NCBI RefSeq assembly: GCF_019890635.1
Contig: NZ_JAIOAB010000005.1
Location: 62,001-126,000, forward strand
DNA: 64,000 nt
Reading direction: 5' to 3'
From: Streptomyces sennicomposti
GTDB taxonomy: Bacteria; Actinomycetota; Actinomycetes; Streptomycetales; Streptomycetaceae
The first letter of the stretch is position 1; each line of letters opens with the position of its first letter. Made by a program: the position numbers and the translations under genes. The notes below the pieces were generated by a model. The model was not told where the DNA came from. It did no database searches and was given only the letters and a program-made list of their open reading frames with translations. Positions 51,735-59,794 of this stretch are shown in pieces.

Positions 51735-51962
51735 CTACAGCGCGCCGAAGCCCACCTTGCGCGGCGCCGGCTCACCCAGCTCGACGTACGCGAGACGCTC
51801 GGCCGGGACCAGCACCTTGCGGCCGTGCTCGTCCACGAGGGACAGCAGCTGCGACTTGCCGGCCAGCGCCTCGGCCACCGCCCGCTCGACCTCCTCGGCG
51901 CTCTGACCGCTCTCCAGAACGATCTCGCGGGGCGCGTGCTGCACGCCGATCTTGACCTCCAC
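51735..51962 (-). CDS. DUF3107 small protein
   Basis: A 75-residue protein beginning VEVKIGVQHAPREIVLESGQ and ending in ERLAYVELG then EPAPRKVGFGAL, diagnostic of DUF3107 (TB9.4/Rv3208A). GTG start with GGAGGG 9 nt upstream. It follows the TetR gene on the same strand, as in mycobacteria. Role unknown. Confidence 0.93.
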   Translation of the reverse strand: MEVKIGVQHAPREIVLESGQSAEEVERAVAEALAGKSQLLSLVDEHGRKVLVPAERLAYVELGEPAPRKVGFGAL

Positions 51963-52123
51963 GGCTATGTCCCTCCGACGGTCAGTGAAGTGCGCGACCT
52001 TCCGCGCCGTACCCAGCACACATTAGCCCGGTGAGGGGACGAACACGCTCCGCCGGGGCACGCCAGGAGCGAACAGGGGGCGGGAACAAACCCGCGGCCG
52101 CGCTCGGTGGCGTCGGTGGACGC

Positions 52124-52768
52124 TCAGTGCTGCTGGTCGCTGCCGTGCATCGGGAAACCGGCGATGCCGCGCCAGGCCAGCGACGCCAGCAACTGCACCG
52201 CCTGGTCGCGCGGGACGCTGCGGTCGCTGTGCAGCCAGGAGCGGGCCACCACCTGGGCGAGACCGCCGAGACCCGAGGCCAGCAGCATCGACTCCGCGCG
52301 CGAGAGGCCGGTGTCCTCGGCGATGACCTCGCAGATCGCCTCGGCGCACTCGTTGGTGACCTTGTCGACGCGCTCGCGCACCGCGGGCTCGTTCGTCAGG
52401 TCCGACTCGAACACCAGCCGGAAGGCGCCGCCGTCGTCCTCCACGTACGCGAAGTAGGCGTCCATCGTGGCCCGCACGCGCTGCTTGTTGTCGGTGGTCG
52501 ACGCGAGCGCGCTGCGCACGGCCTGGATCAGCGACTCGCAGTGCTGGTCCAGCAGGGCGAGGTAGAGGTCGAGCTTGCCGGGGAAGTGCTGGTAGAGCAC
52601 CGGCTTGCTGACGCCGGCGCGCTCGGCGATGTCGTCCATCGCGGCGGAGTGGTAGCCCTGCGCCACGAAGACTTCCTGCGCGGCGCCCAGCAACTGGTTC
52701 CGTCGGGCACGGCGCGGCAGGCGCGTGCCTCGCGGGCGTGCCGCCTCTGTCTGCTCGATGGCTGTCAC
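52124..52768 (-). CDS. TetR-family transcriptional regulator (Rv3208-like)
   Basis: A 214-residue repressor-type protein. The N-terminal helix-turn-helix (about 20-65) reads RRNQLLGAAQEVFVAQGYHS then AAMDDIAERAGVSKPVLYQHFPGK, followed by a helical ligand/dimer domain. GTG start with GGAGG upstream. A dyad at 52816-52835 in its promoter region could be its own operator. Ligand unknown; mycobacterial orthologues are essential or fitness genes according to my recollection, not verified here. Confidence 0.93.
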   Translation of the reverse strand: MTAIEQTEAARPRGTRLPRRARRNQLLGAAQEVFVAQGYHSAAMDDIAERAGVSKPVLYQHFPGKLDLYLALLDQHCESLIQAVRSALASTTDNKQRVRATMDAYFAYVEDDGGAFRLVFESDLTNEPAVRERVDKVTNECAEAICEVIAEDTGLSRAESMLLASGLGGLAQVVARSWLHSDRSVPRDQAVQLLASLAWRGIAGFPMHGSDQQH

Positions 52769-53074
52769 GCCGCCTCCCAAAGTCGTCCCTGTGCGGTGTG
52801 CGCCGCGCCGCCATCGTACTTTTCGGTAACCGTACTGTGCGCGGTGCGAGCACGAAATTTCACGGACCGGACGGTTCCGAAACCGGCGCAGAACGCGCCA
52901 CATGGTTCCAGGCCGGACGTGGCCGGACGCCCTCCCGCGCCGCTGCCCGGCGATGCCGTCCCCGCGCGCGGGCGGGCGCGGCGCCGGTGAGCGTGCCGCT
53001 CACCGGCGGGCCCGCGTCACCGGTGGCCGTCCCCGGTCACCCGCGCCGTCGACGGTGCGCGGCGGCCGGCGTCG
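52769..53074. promoter_or_regulatory. TetR promoter spacer with operator-like dyad
   Basis: The palindrome CGGTAACCG (52824-52832) flanked by GTAC on both sides (52816-52819 and 52832-52835) lies about 50 bp before the tetR start. The rest of the 306 bases is GC-rich and shows no ORF. Confidence 0.4.
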
Positions 53075-53302
53075 TCACCGGTAGTCGTCCTCGTCGAGGG
53101 AGACCACCCGTGCCTGCTCGATGAGATCGGCCTCGCTGCCGCGGTCCGGGTCCACATCCGTCAGCGAGTCGTCCTCTTCCGGCGCGATGTCGGCCTTCTG
53201 CTCGGCCGCGTCGCCCTCCGGGGCCTCGACGTCGATCTCGGTGCCGTTCTCGGTGGCGGTCTCGTCCTCGAACGTCTCGGGATCGGTCGGGTCGAATGCC
53301 AT
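53075..53302 (-). CDS. Small acidic protein
   Basis: A 75-residue strongly acidic protein (about one third Asp/Glu, for example DPTDPETFEDETATENGTE) ending in ARVVSLDEDDYR. AAGGGAG ribosome site before ATG 53302. Probably disordered. I recognise similar C-termini in other Streptomyces proteins of this size but know no function. Confidence 0.75.
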   Translation of the reverse strand: MAFDPTDPETFEDETATENGTEIDVEAPEGDAAEQKADIAPEEDDSLTDVDPDRGSEADLIEQARVVSLDEDDYR

Positions 53303-53485
53303 TGCTGGGCTCCCTTCTGGTGGACGTCCCCGGAAGAAGCGGGGGCTGTGCGGGTGCCCTCTGTACGAGCGTAGGAGACACCCGATCCGGATGCCATGCC
53401 GCGCACGGCCCGAACAGGGGTCCTCCGCGGCGGCATGCAACCTATTTGTGACGGCGAACACATGAGCCACTACGTGATCGTCTCG

Positions 53486-53491
53486 TAACAT
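53486..53491 (+). promoter_or_regulatory. -10 box of leaderless hydrolase gene
   Basis: TAACAT ends 6 nt before the ATG at 53498; no ribosome site is present. Confidence 0.45.
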
Positions 53492-53497
53492 TGCCGC

Positions 53498-54592
53498 ATG
53501 TCTTCGACCGAGCTGCCTCCCGTGCCGCCCGCCAACGTCCTTCCCAGGGTGGCGCCCGTCTCGGTCGAGGAGGGCGAGCGGCAGCGCTCGGTCGAGCTGC
53601 CGGGCATCACCCTCAACGTGCGCTCCCGGCCCCCCGCGCGCGAGGGCCTGCCGCCCGCGCTCTACGTGCACGGCCTCGGCGGCTCCTCGCAGAACTGGTC
53701 GGCGCTGATGGCCCTGCTGGACGACGCCGTCGACGGCGAGGCCGTCGACCTGCCGGGCTTCGGCGACTCCCCGCCGCCGGACGACGGCAACTACTCGGTC
53801 ACGGCCCACGCGCGCGCGGTGATCCGCCTCCTCGACGCCTCCGGCCGCGGCCCCGTCCACCTCTTCGGCAACTCGCTGGGCGGCGCCGTCTCCACGCGCG
53901 TGGCCGCGCTCCGCCCCGACCTGGTGCGCACGCTCACGCTGGTGTCGCCCGCGCTGCCCGAGCTGCGCGTGCAGCGCTCCGCCGTGCCGACCGGGCTGCT
54001 CGCCCTGCCGGGTGTGGCCGCGCTGTTCACCCGGCTCACCAAGGAGTGGACGGCCGAGCAGCGGGTCCGCGGCGTCATGGCCCTGTGCTACGGCGACCCC
54101 GCGCGGGTGACGCCCGAAGGGTTCCGCACCGCGGTGCGCGAGATGGAACGACGCCTCCAGCTGCCGTACTTCTGGGACGCGATGGCACGCTCCGCGCGCG
54201 GGATCGTGGACGCGTACACACTGGGCGGCCAGCACGGGCTGTGGCGTCAGGCCGAACGGGTGCTCGCCCCCACCCTGCTGGTCTACGGCGGCCGGGACCA
54301 GCTCGTCGGCTTCCGGATGGCGCGGCGGGCGGCGCGGGCGTTCCGCGACTCCCGGCTGCTCACCCTGCCGGACGCGGGCCATGTGGCGATGATGGAGTAC
54401 CCCGAGACGGTCGCGACCGCCTTCCGCGAGCTGCTGACGGAGACCGGGCAGCGGGCGCGGCCGGCGCGACGCGGTACGGCGCCGCACGGCACGGCGGAGG
54501 AGGAGTCGGCGGGGCCGAGGGCGGGAGCCGACGGTGGCGGGACGGCCCCCGATGCCGGGGCCTCTGGTACGAGTACGGGCTTGGGGGGCTGA
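53498..54592 (+). CDS. Alpha/beta-hydrolase
   Basis: A 364-residue hydrolase. HGLGGSSQNW (about 53) forms the oxyanion region, GNSLGG (about 125) holds the nucleophile Ser, GGRDQLVG (about 265) the Asp and DAGHVAMME (about 290) the His. The last 50 residues are Gly/Ala/Thr-rich and probably unstructured. Only 8 bases separate its stop from the DUF3152 gene, so the two are cotranscribed. Substrate unknown. Confidence 0.92.
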   Translation: MSSTELPPVPPANVLPRVAPVSVEEGERQRSVELPGITLNVRSRPPAREGLPPALYVHGLGGSSQNWSALMALLDDAVDGEAVDLPGFGDSPPPDDGNYSVTAHARAVIRLLDASGRGPVHLFGNSLGGAVSTRVAALRPDLVRTLTLVSPALPELRVQRSAVPTGLLALPGVAALFTRLTKEWTAEQRVRGVMALCYGDPARVTPEGFRTAVREMERRLQLPYFWDAMARSARGIVDAYTLGGQHGLWRQAERVLAPTLLVYGGRDQLVGFRMARRAARAFRDSRLLTLPDAGHVAMMEYPETVATAFRELLTETGQRARPARRGTAPHGTAEEESAGPRAGADGGGTAPDAGASGTSTGLGG

Positions 54593-54600
54593 GGGGCCAG

Positions 54601-56589
54601 GTGGGACGCCACAGCCGCCGCGGACCCGCCCCCAAGGGCGACAGCGCGGAGACAACTGCAGGACGGGACGGCCGCGACGGCCAGGGCGGGCTCGGCGGCC
54701 CGGCGAGTCAGGGCGGCCAGGACGGCCGGGACAGCCGTGTCGGCCGGGACGGTCAGGAGCGGCGAGGCCGGTGGGGCCGCCGGGAGGGCCGGGGCGGTCC
54801 CGAGGCGCGCGACGGCGGTCAGGAGGGGCTGCCGGTCCGGCCGGGCCCGGGTGCGGTCGCCGGGCCGGGCGCGATGCCGGGCCAGGCCGCGGTGCGCGCG
54901 CCCGGCGACGGGATGCCGGATGGTCGCGGGCAGCAGGGCGGCCGCGGGCCCCGGGGTGCGGTGCCGGGCGGCCGGGGGCAGCAGGGCGGTCGGGGGCAGC
55001 AGGGCGTGACGCCGGGCGGCCGGGGGCCGCAGGGTGCGGTGCCGCCGGGGCGGGGAACCGCTCGCGGACCGGTCCCGGCGCCCGGACAGCAGTGGCCGGG
55101 CGGCGGCCCGGCCCACGGAGGCCCGCGTCTCCCCGACGGGACCCCTGCGCACGGCGTTCCGCGCCTTCCTGACGGCACGCCCGCCGGTGGCGTCCCGCAC
55201 CTTCACGACGGCACCCCCGCGCACGGCGTCCCGCGCGTCCCCGGCGGTACGCCGGCCCACGGCGTCCCGCGCTTCCCGGACGGCAGCCCCGCGCGCGGGG
55301 TTCCCCGGCTTCCTGACGGCACCCCGGCCCATGGCGTCCCGGCCCACGGCGTCCCCCGTCTCCCCGACGGCACCCCCGCTCACGGCGTCCCGCAGGCTCG
55401 CGGGGGACATCCCGAGCAGCGGGAAGCCGGGGGCGGCTGGGGGCGGTTGGGCTCCCGGAGCGAGGACGCGGACGGTGGCCGGCGGGGTCGGCGCGGCGGT
55501 GCCGGCACGGTCGGCGCGGCGCCCTCCGCGGGTCCCGTGCTGCCCATCCCGCGGCAGCGGCAGGCGCCCCCGGGCGGCCCCGGCCCCCGCCAGGACTACC
55601 TCGACGCCTTCGACGAGGACGACGACGTCTTCGCGCCCCGGCCCTCCGGCGGCCCGCAGCGCCCGGACACGGCGGAAACCGCCGCCACCGCCGCAGTCCC
55701 GCCCGCGCGGAACGGGGAGGACTTCACCGCCGACGGCCCCGCGGACGGCGTCGAACCGGACGCCGAACCGCCCGTCCGGGGCAAAGCCGTCGTCCCCAAG
55801 GGCCGGACGTTCACCGGCATCGCCGCCGCCGCGGTCACCACCGTGCTCGCCGTCGTCGTCGCCGGACAGGTCGCCGACGGTCACTCCGGCGCCCGTACGC
55901 AGGCCGCCCCGGGCGGCGCCGGCGACCTCCGCGGCACCACGGCGGCGGACGGCGGGGCGAGTGCGACACCGTCCCCGCGCGCGGTGACGCTGACGTACGC
56001 CGAGAAGATGGACACGAAGTACCCGCTCAGCCCCGCTCTCAAGGGCTCGGGGAAGTTCGAGACGGTGCCGGGCTTCGCCAAGGCGCCGGGCACGGGACGC
56101 AAGTACACCTATCGCGTCGACATCGAGCAGGGCCTCGGACTGGAGGGGCAGCTGTTCGCCGACGCCGTGCAGAAGACCCTCAACGACCACCGCAGCTGGG
56201 CCCACGGCGGCGCCCGCACCTTCGAGCGGATCTCCTCCGGCCGGCCCGACTTCGTGATCACCCTCGCGAGCCCGGGCACCACCGCGGCCTGGTGCGCCAA
56301 GTCCGGACTGGACACCACCGAGGACAACGTCTCCTGCGACTCCGCCGCCACCGAACGCGTGATGATCAACGCGTACCGGTGGGCCCAGGGCTCCAAGACC
56401 TACGGCGACGCCATGTACGCCTACCGGCAGATGTTGATCAACCACGAGGTCGGCCACCGGCTCGGCTACAACCACGTCACCTGTCAGAAGGACGGCGCCC
56501 TGGCGCCGGTCATGCAGCAGCAGACGAAGTTCCTCGACCACGACGGAATCCACTGTCTGCCCAACGCCTGGCCCTATCCCGCCAGTTGA
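54601..56589 (+). CDS. DUF3152 membrane-anchored putative metalloprotease with long repetitive N-terminal region
   Basis: A 662-residue protein. Residues 1-400 are low complexity: a basic GRHSRRGPAPK start, collagen-like Gly-x-x stretches and a tandem 11-residue repeat (PDGTPAHGVPR type) near 175-265. One membrane helix (about 403-425, GIAAAAVTTVLAVVVAGQVA) leads to the DUF3152 domain outside the cell. There HEVGHRLGYNH (615-625) gives the HExxHxxGxxH zinc site of metzincin-like proteases, and the domain has four cysteines (CAKS, SCDS, TCQK, HCLP). GTG 54601 with GAGGGG upstream. Rv3207c is the mycobacterial counterpart. Confidence 0.88.
   Translation: MGRHSRRGPAPKGDSAETTAGRDGRDGQGGLGGPASQGGQDGRDSRVGRDGQERRGRWGRREGRGGPEARDGGQEGLPVRPGPGAVAGPGAMPGQAAVRAPGDGMPDGRGQQGGRGPRGAVPGGRGQQGGRGQQGVTPGGRGPQGAVPPGRGTARGPVPAPGQQWPGGGPAHGGPRLPDGTPAHGVPRLPDGTPAGGVPHLHDGTPAHGVPRVPGGTPAHGVPRFPDGSPARGVPRLPDGTPAHGVPAHGVPRLPDGTPAHGVPQARGGHPEQREAGGGWGRLGSRSEDADGGRRGRRGGAGTVGAAPSAGPVLPIPRQRQAPPGGPGPRQDYLDAFDEDDDVFAPRPSGGPQRPDTAETAATAAVPPARNGEDFTADGPADGVEPDAEPPVRGKAVVPKGRTFTGIAAAAVTTVLAVVVAGQVADGHSGARTQAAPGGAGDLRGTTAADGGASATPSPRAVTLTYAEKMDTKYPLSPALKGSGKFETVPGFAKAPGTGRKYTYRVDIEQGLGLEGQLFADAVQKTLNDHRSWAHGGARTFERISSGRPDFVITLASPGTTAAWCAKSGLDTTEDNVSCDSAATERVMINAYRWAQGSKTYGDAMYAYRQMLINHEVGHRLGYNHVTCQKDGALAPVMQQQTKFLDHDGIHCLPNAWPYPAS
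55122..55393 (+). repeat. 33-bp tandem repeat in the DUF3152 gene
   Basis: About eight 33-bp units code the 11-residue repeat (R/H)(L/V/F)PDGTPAHGVP; one unit is shortened to PAHGVP. The period equals that of the non-coding repeats at 24183 and 31421, although the sequences differ. Confidence 0.85.
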
Positions 56590-56591
56590 CC

Positions 56592-56639
56592 GTCAACGTG
56601 TGGATCACGTTGACAATGTGGCGAATGGTCGTACATATT
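56592..56639 (+). promoter_or_regulatory. Promoter with overlapping palindromic operator for the peptide ABC operon
   Basis: A consensus -35 TTGACA (56610-56615) and -10 CATATT (56634-56639) are 18 bp apart. A perfect dyad GTCAACGTG-TGGAT-CACGTTGAC (56592-56614) covers the -35 box. Predicted transcription start is at or next to the ATG at 56647. This is the clearest promoter in the window. Confidence 0.75.
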
Positions 56640-56646
56640 GCTGCGC

Positions 56647-56739
56647 ATGTGGTCCCGTCATGCCGTCAACAGCGCCGCCATCGAGCTGGCGCTCTTCGGC
56701 GTGACCGCTCTCTGCGTGGCCGACATCCACTGTCGCTGA
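56647..56739 (+). CDS. Leaderless 30-residue ORF (putative leader peptide) ahead of the peptide ABC operon
   Basis: The frame MWSRHAVNSAAIELALFGVT then ALCVADIHCR starts exactly where transcription should begin and ends 198 bp before the binding-protein gene. It has no ribosome site, a hydrophobic centre and a C-terminal His-Cys-Arg. It could be a translated regulatory leader (attenuator-type) or a small membrane peptide. It may also be fortuitous, but position and promoter spacing favour translation. Confidence 0.5.
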   Translation: MWSRHAVNSAAIELALFGVTALCVADIHCR

Positions 56740-56937
56740 CGCCCGCCCCCGGCGCGTGCGTCGCATCGCTCATCCCTTCACCGTGAACGGCCCCTCCGTG
56801 CTCCAGTTCTGAGCGCGGCCTTCCGTCCGCGGCCTCTCGACGACTCGCGCCGAGGCGGACGTCTGCTCACGTTCGTCTCACTCCTCGTCAATCTGTCTCG
56901 CGATCCGGGACAAGTCCTCCGAGAGGTCGTCACTCCG

Positions 56938-58656
56938 ATGCGTCAAACGTCCGTCATAGCCCGCCGCGTGGCCGCGGCATCCGTCAGCCTGGTCGTGGCA
57001 GCGGGCGCCGCCGCCTGCGGGCCCGAGGACAACGATGCCAAGAGCACCGGCGGCGACGCGCAGCCCCACAAGGGCGGCACCCTCAGCGTCCTGAACGCCC
57101 AGCCGCAGGAGGACTTCGACCCGGCCCGCCTCTACACCTCCGGCGGCGGCAACGTCCCCTCGCTCGTCTTCCGCACCCTCACCACCCGCAACCGCGAGAA
57201 CGGCGCCGCCGGCGCGAAGGTCGTGCCCGACCTCGCCACCGACACCGGGCGCCCCAGCAAGGACGCGACCGTGTGGACGTACACCCTCAAGGAGGGGCTG
57301 AAGTACGAGGACGGCACGCCGATCACCTCGGCCGACATCAAGTACGGCATCGAGCGCTCCTTCGCCCCCGAACTCTCCGGCGGCGCGCCCTACCTGCGGG
57401 ACTGGCTGGTCGGCGCGGCCGACTACCAGGGGCCGTACAAGGACAAGAAGGGCCTCGCCGCGATCGAGACGCCCGACAGCCGGACCATCGTCTTCCATCT
57501 GAACAAGCCCGAGGGCGAGTTCCCGTTCCTGGCCACCCAGACGCAGTTCACGCCGGTGCCCAAGAGCAAGGACACCGGCACCAAGTACGAGGAGCACCCG
57601 GTCTCCTCCGGGCCGTACAAGGTCGTCAAGAACGAGAACGACGGCGAGCACCTGGTCCTGGAGCGCAACCCCCACTGGTCGGCCGCCACGGACGCCGAGC
57701 GCAAGGCCTATCCGGACCGCATCGACGTACGCTCCGGCCTCGACTCCTCGGTGATCAACCAGCGCCTGTCCGCCTCCCAGGGCGCGGACGCCGCCGCCGT
57801 CACCACCGACACCAACCTCGGCCCGGCCGAACTCGCCAAGGTCAGCGGCGACAAGGCGCTCGCCGCGCGCGTGGGCACCGGCCACTTCGGCTACACGAAC
57901 TACATCGCGTTCAACCCGAAGGTGAAGCCGTTCGACAACCCGAAGGTGCGCCAGGCGATCGCCTACGCCGTCGACCGCTCCTCGGTCGTGAACGCGGCCG
58001 GCGGCTCCGCGCTGGCCGAGCCCGCCACCACCTTCCTGCCGAACCAGAAGTCCTTCGGCTACACGCCCTACGACCCCTTCCCGGCGGGCGCCTCCGGCAA
58101 CGCGGCCAAGGCCAGGGAACTGCTCGACGAGGCCGGTTACAAGAACGGCCTCACCGTCACCCTGACCCACTCCAACAGCAAGGACTTCGAGACCAGCCCG
58201 GAGATCGCGACCGCCCTGCAGGACGCGCTCAAGAAGGCCGGCATCACCGTCAAGCTGCAGGGGCTGGAGGAGAACGACTACAAGAGCAAGATCCACGACG
58301 TGAAGAGCGAGCCGGGCTTCTTCCTCGCCCACTGGGGCGCCGACTGGCCCTCCGGCGGCCCGTTCCTCGCCCCGATCTTCGACGGCCGGCAGATCGTCAA
58401 GGACGGCGCGAACTTCAACACCGGCCAGTTGAACGACAAGTCGGTCAATGCCGAGATTGACGCGATCAACAAGTTGACCGACCTTGACGCCGCCGCCCAG
58501 CGGTGGGGCGCACTGGACAAGAAGATCGGCGAGCAGGCCCTGACCGTGCCGCTGTTCCACCCCGTCTACAAGCGCCTGTACGGCAAGGACGTCAAGAACA
58601 TCGTGATCAGCGACTGGACCGGCGTGCTGGACATCTCCCAGGTCGCGGTGAAGTGA
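56938..58656 (+). CDS. Peptide ABC transporter substrate-binding lipoprotein (SBP family 5)
   Basis: A 572-residue extracytoplasmic receptor. Lipoprotein signal with lipobox AAAC (Cys27). Family 5 signatures include GGTLSVLNAQPQEDFDPARL, TYTLKEGLKYEDGTPITSAD, YAVDRSSVV and LLDEAGYKNGLTVTL. It should deliver oligopeptides to the permeases encoded next. GAGAGG site upstream. First of four genes ending at 62429, with permeases in C-then-B order. Confidence 0.95.
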   Translation: MRQTSVIARRVAAASVSLVVAAGAAACGPEDNDAKSTGGDAQPHKGGTLSVLNAQPQEDFDPARLYTSGGGNVPSLVFRTLTTRNRENGAAGAKVVPDLATDTGRPSKDATVWTYTLKEGLKYEDGTPITSADIKYGIERSFAPELSGGAPYLRDWLVGAADYQGPYKDKKGLAAIETPDSRTIVFHLNKPEGEFPFLATQTQFTPVPKSKDTGTKYEEHPVSSGPYKVVKNENDGEHLVLERNPHWSAATDAERKAYPDRIDVRSGLDSSVINQRLSASQGADAAAVTTDTNLGPAELAKVSGDKALAARVGTGHFGYTNYIAFNPKVKPFDNPKVRQAIAYAVDRSSVVNAAGGSALAEPATTFLPNQKSFGYTPYDPFPAGASGNAAKARELLDEAGYKNGLTVTLTHSNSKDFETSPEIATALQDALKKAGITVKLQGLEENDYKSKIHDVKSEPGFFLAHWGADWPSGGPFLAPIFDGRQIVKDGANFNTGQLNDKSVNAEIDAINKLTDLDAAAQRWGALDKKIGEQALTVPLFHPVYKRLYGKDVKNIVISDWTGVLDISQVAVK

Positions 58657-58660
58657 CGCC

Positions 58661-59794
58661 GTGAGTGAGGTACTCGCCGCCTCCGAGGCCGCCGCGACGG
58701 ACGTCTCCGTCCCGGCGGCCCCGGGGGCCCGCCCGTTCTGGCGGCGGCTGCGCGCGCAGCGCGCCGCCCTCGTCGCGGCCGTCGTCGTCGCCCTGCTCGT
58801 CCTGGTCGCGCTCGCCGCGCCCCTGCTCACCGCCCTGGAGGGCCAGGACCCGACCACCTACCACCCCGGCCTGATCGACTCCGCGCGCGGCGGAGTGCCC
58901 GTCGGCTCCTTCGGCGGCGCCGGCGCCGACCACTGGCTCGGCGTCGAACCGCAGACCGGGCGCGACCTGTTCGCCCGGCTCGTGTACGGGGCGCGGGTCT
59001 CCCTCGGCGTCGCGCTCGCCGCGACCGTCGTGCAGATCGCCCTCGGCGTCACCGTCGGCGTCGCCGCCGCGCTCGGCAACCGCTGGGTTGATCAACTGTT
59101 GAGCCGGCTCACCGACATCATCGTCGCCATGCCGTTGATGATCATGTCGCTGGCGCTGCTCGCGATCGTGCCGCAGAGCTTCCCGCGCCCGGTCCTGGTC
59201 GCCCTCGTCATCGGCCTCATCGCCTGGGGCAACATCGCCAAGATCGTCCGGGCCCAGACGCTCACCCTCAAGGGCCTCGACCACGTCGCCGCCGCCCGGC
59301 TCAGCGGCTGGGGCGCCTGGCGCATCGCCCGCCGCGAACTGCTGCCCGGACTGGCCGCCCCGGTCATCACCTACGCCGCGCTGCTCGTCCCCACCAACAT
59401 CGCCGTCGAGGCCGCGCTGTCCTTCCTCGGCGTCGGCGTGAAGCCGCCCACCCCGTCCTGGGGACAGATGCTCACCGCGGCCGACGTCTGGTACCAGGCC
59501 GCCCCGCAGTACCTGCTGTTCCCCGCGGGCGCCCTGTTCGTGACCGTCGTCGCCCTCACCGTCCTCGGCGACGGCGTGCGCACGGCCCTGGACCCGCGCG
59601 CCGCCTCCCGCCTGCGCGTGGGCACCGGCCGCAAGCGGGAGGCCGGGGCCGAGACCCCGGACACCGCGGCCGGACCCCGCACGGCCGGGACGGACCCGCG
59701 GCCCCGCACGGCCGGGACGGACACGCAGCCCCGCACGGCCGGGACCGGCGCGGAAGCGCGCGCGGCCGGCACGGACAAGGAGGAGACCGCATGA
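58661..59794 (+). CDS. Peptide ABC transporter permease (DppC type)
   Basis: A 377-residue membrane subunit with six membrane helices, N-terminal OppC_N segment (FWRRLRAQRAALVAAVVVAL) and EAA loop with AARLSGWGAWRIARRELLPG (about 208). The C-terminal 60 residues are a repetitive tail (PRTAGTD units) coded by a 27-bp tandem repeat. GTG start 4 bases after the binding-protein stop; ATGA overlap with the next permease. Works with 59791 as heterodimer. Confidence 0.94.
   Translation: MSEVLAASEAAATDVSVPAAPGARPFWRRLRAQRAALVAAVVVALLVLVALAAPLLTALEGQDPTTYHPGLIDSARGGVPVGSFGGAGADHWLGVEPQTGRDLFARLVYGARVSLGVALAATVVQIALGVTVGVAAALGNRWVDQLLSRLTDIIVAMPLMIMSLALLAIVPQSFPRPVLVALVIGLIAWGNIAKIVRAQTLTLKGLDHVAAARLSGWGAWRIARRELLPGLAAPVITYAALLVPTNIAVEAALSFLGVGVKPPTPSWGQMLTAADVWYQAAPQYLLFPAGALFVTVVALTVLGDGVRTALDPRAASRLRVGTGRKREAGAETPDTAAGPRTAGTDPRPRTAGTDTQPRTAGTGAEARAAGTDKEETA
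59675..59755 (+). repeat. 27-bp tandem repeat in the DppC-type permease C-terminus
   Basis: Three copies of a 27-bp unit containing ccccgcacggccgggac start at 59675, 59702 and 59729 and code nine-residue PRTAGTDxx repeats. Confidence 0.85.
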
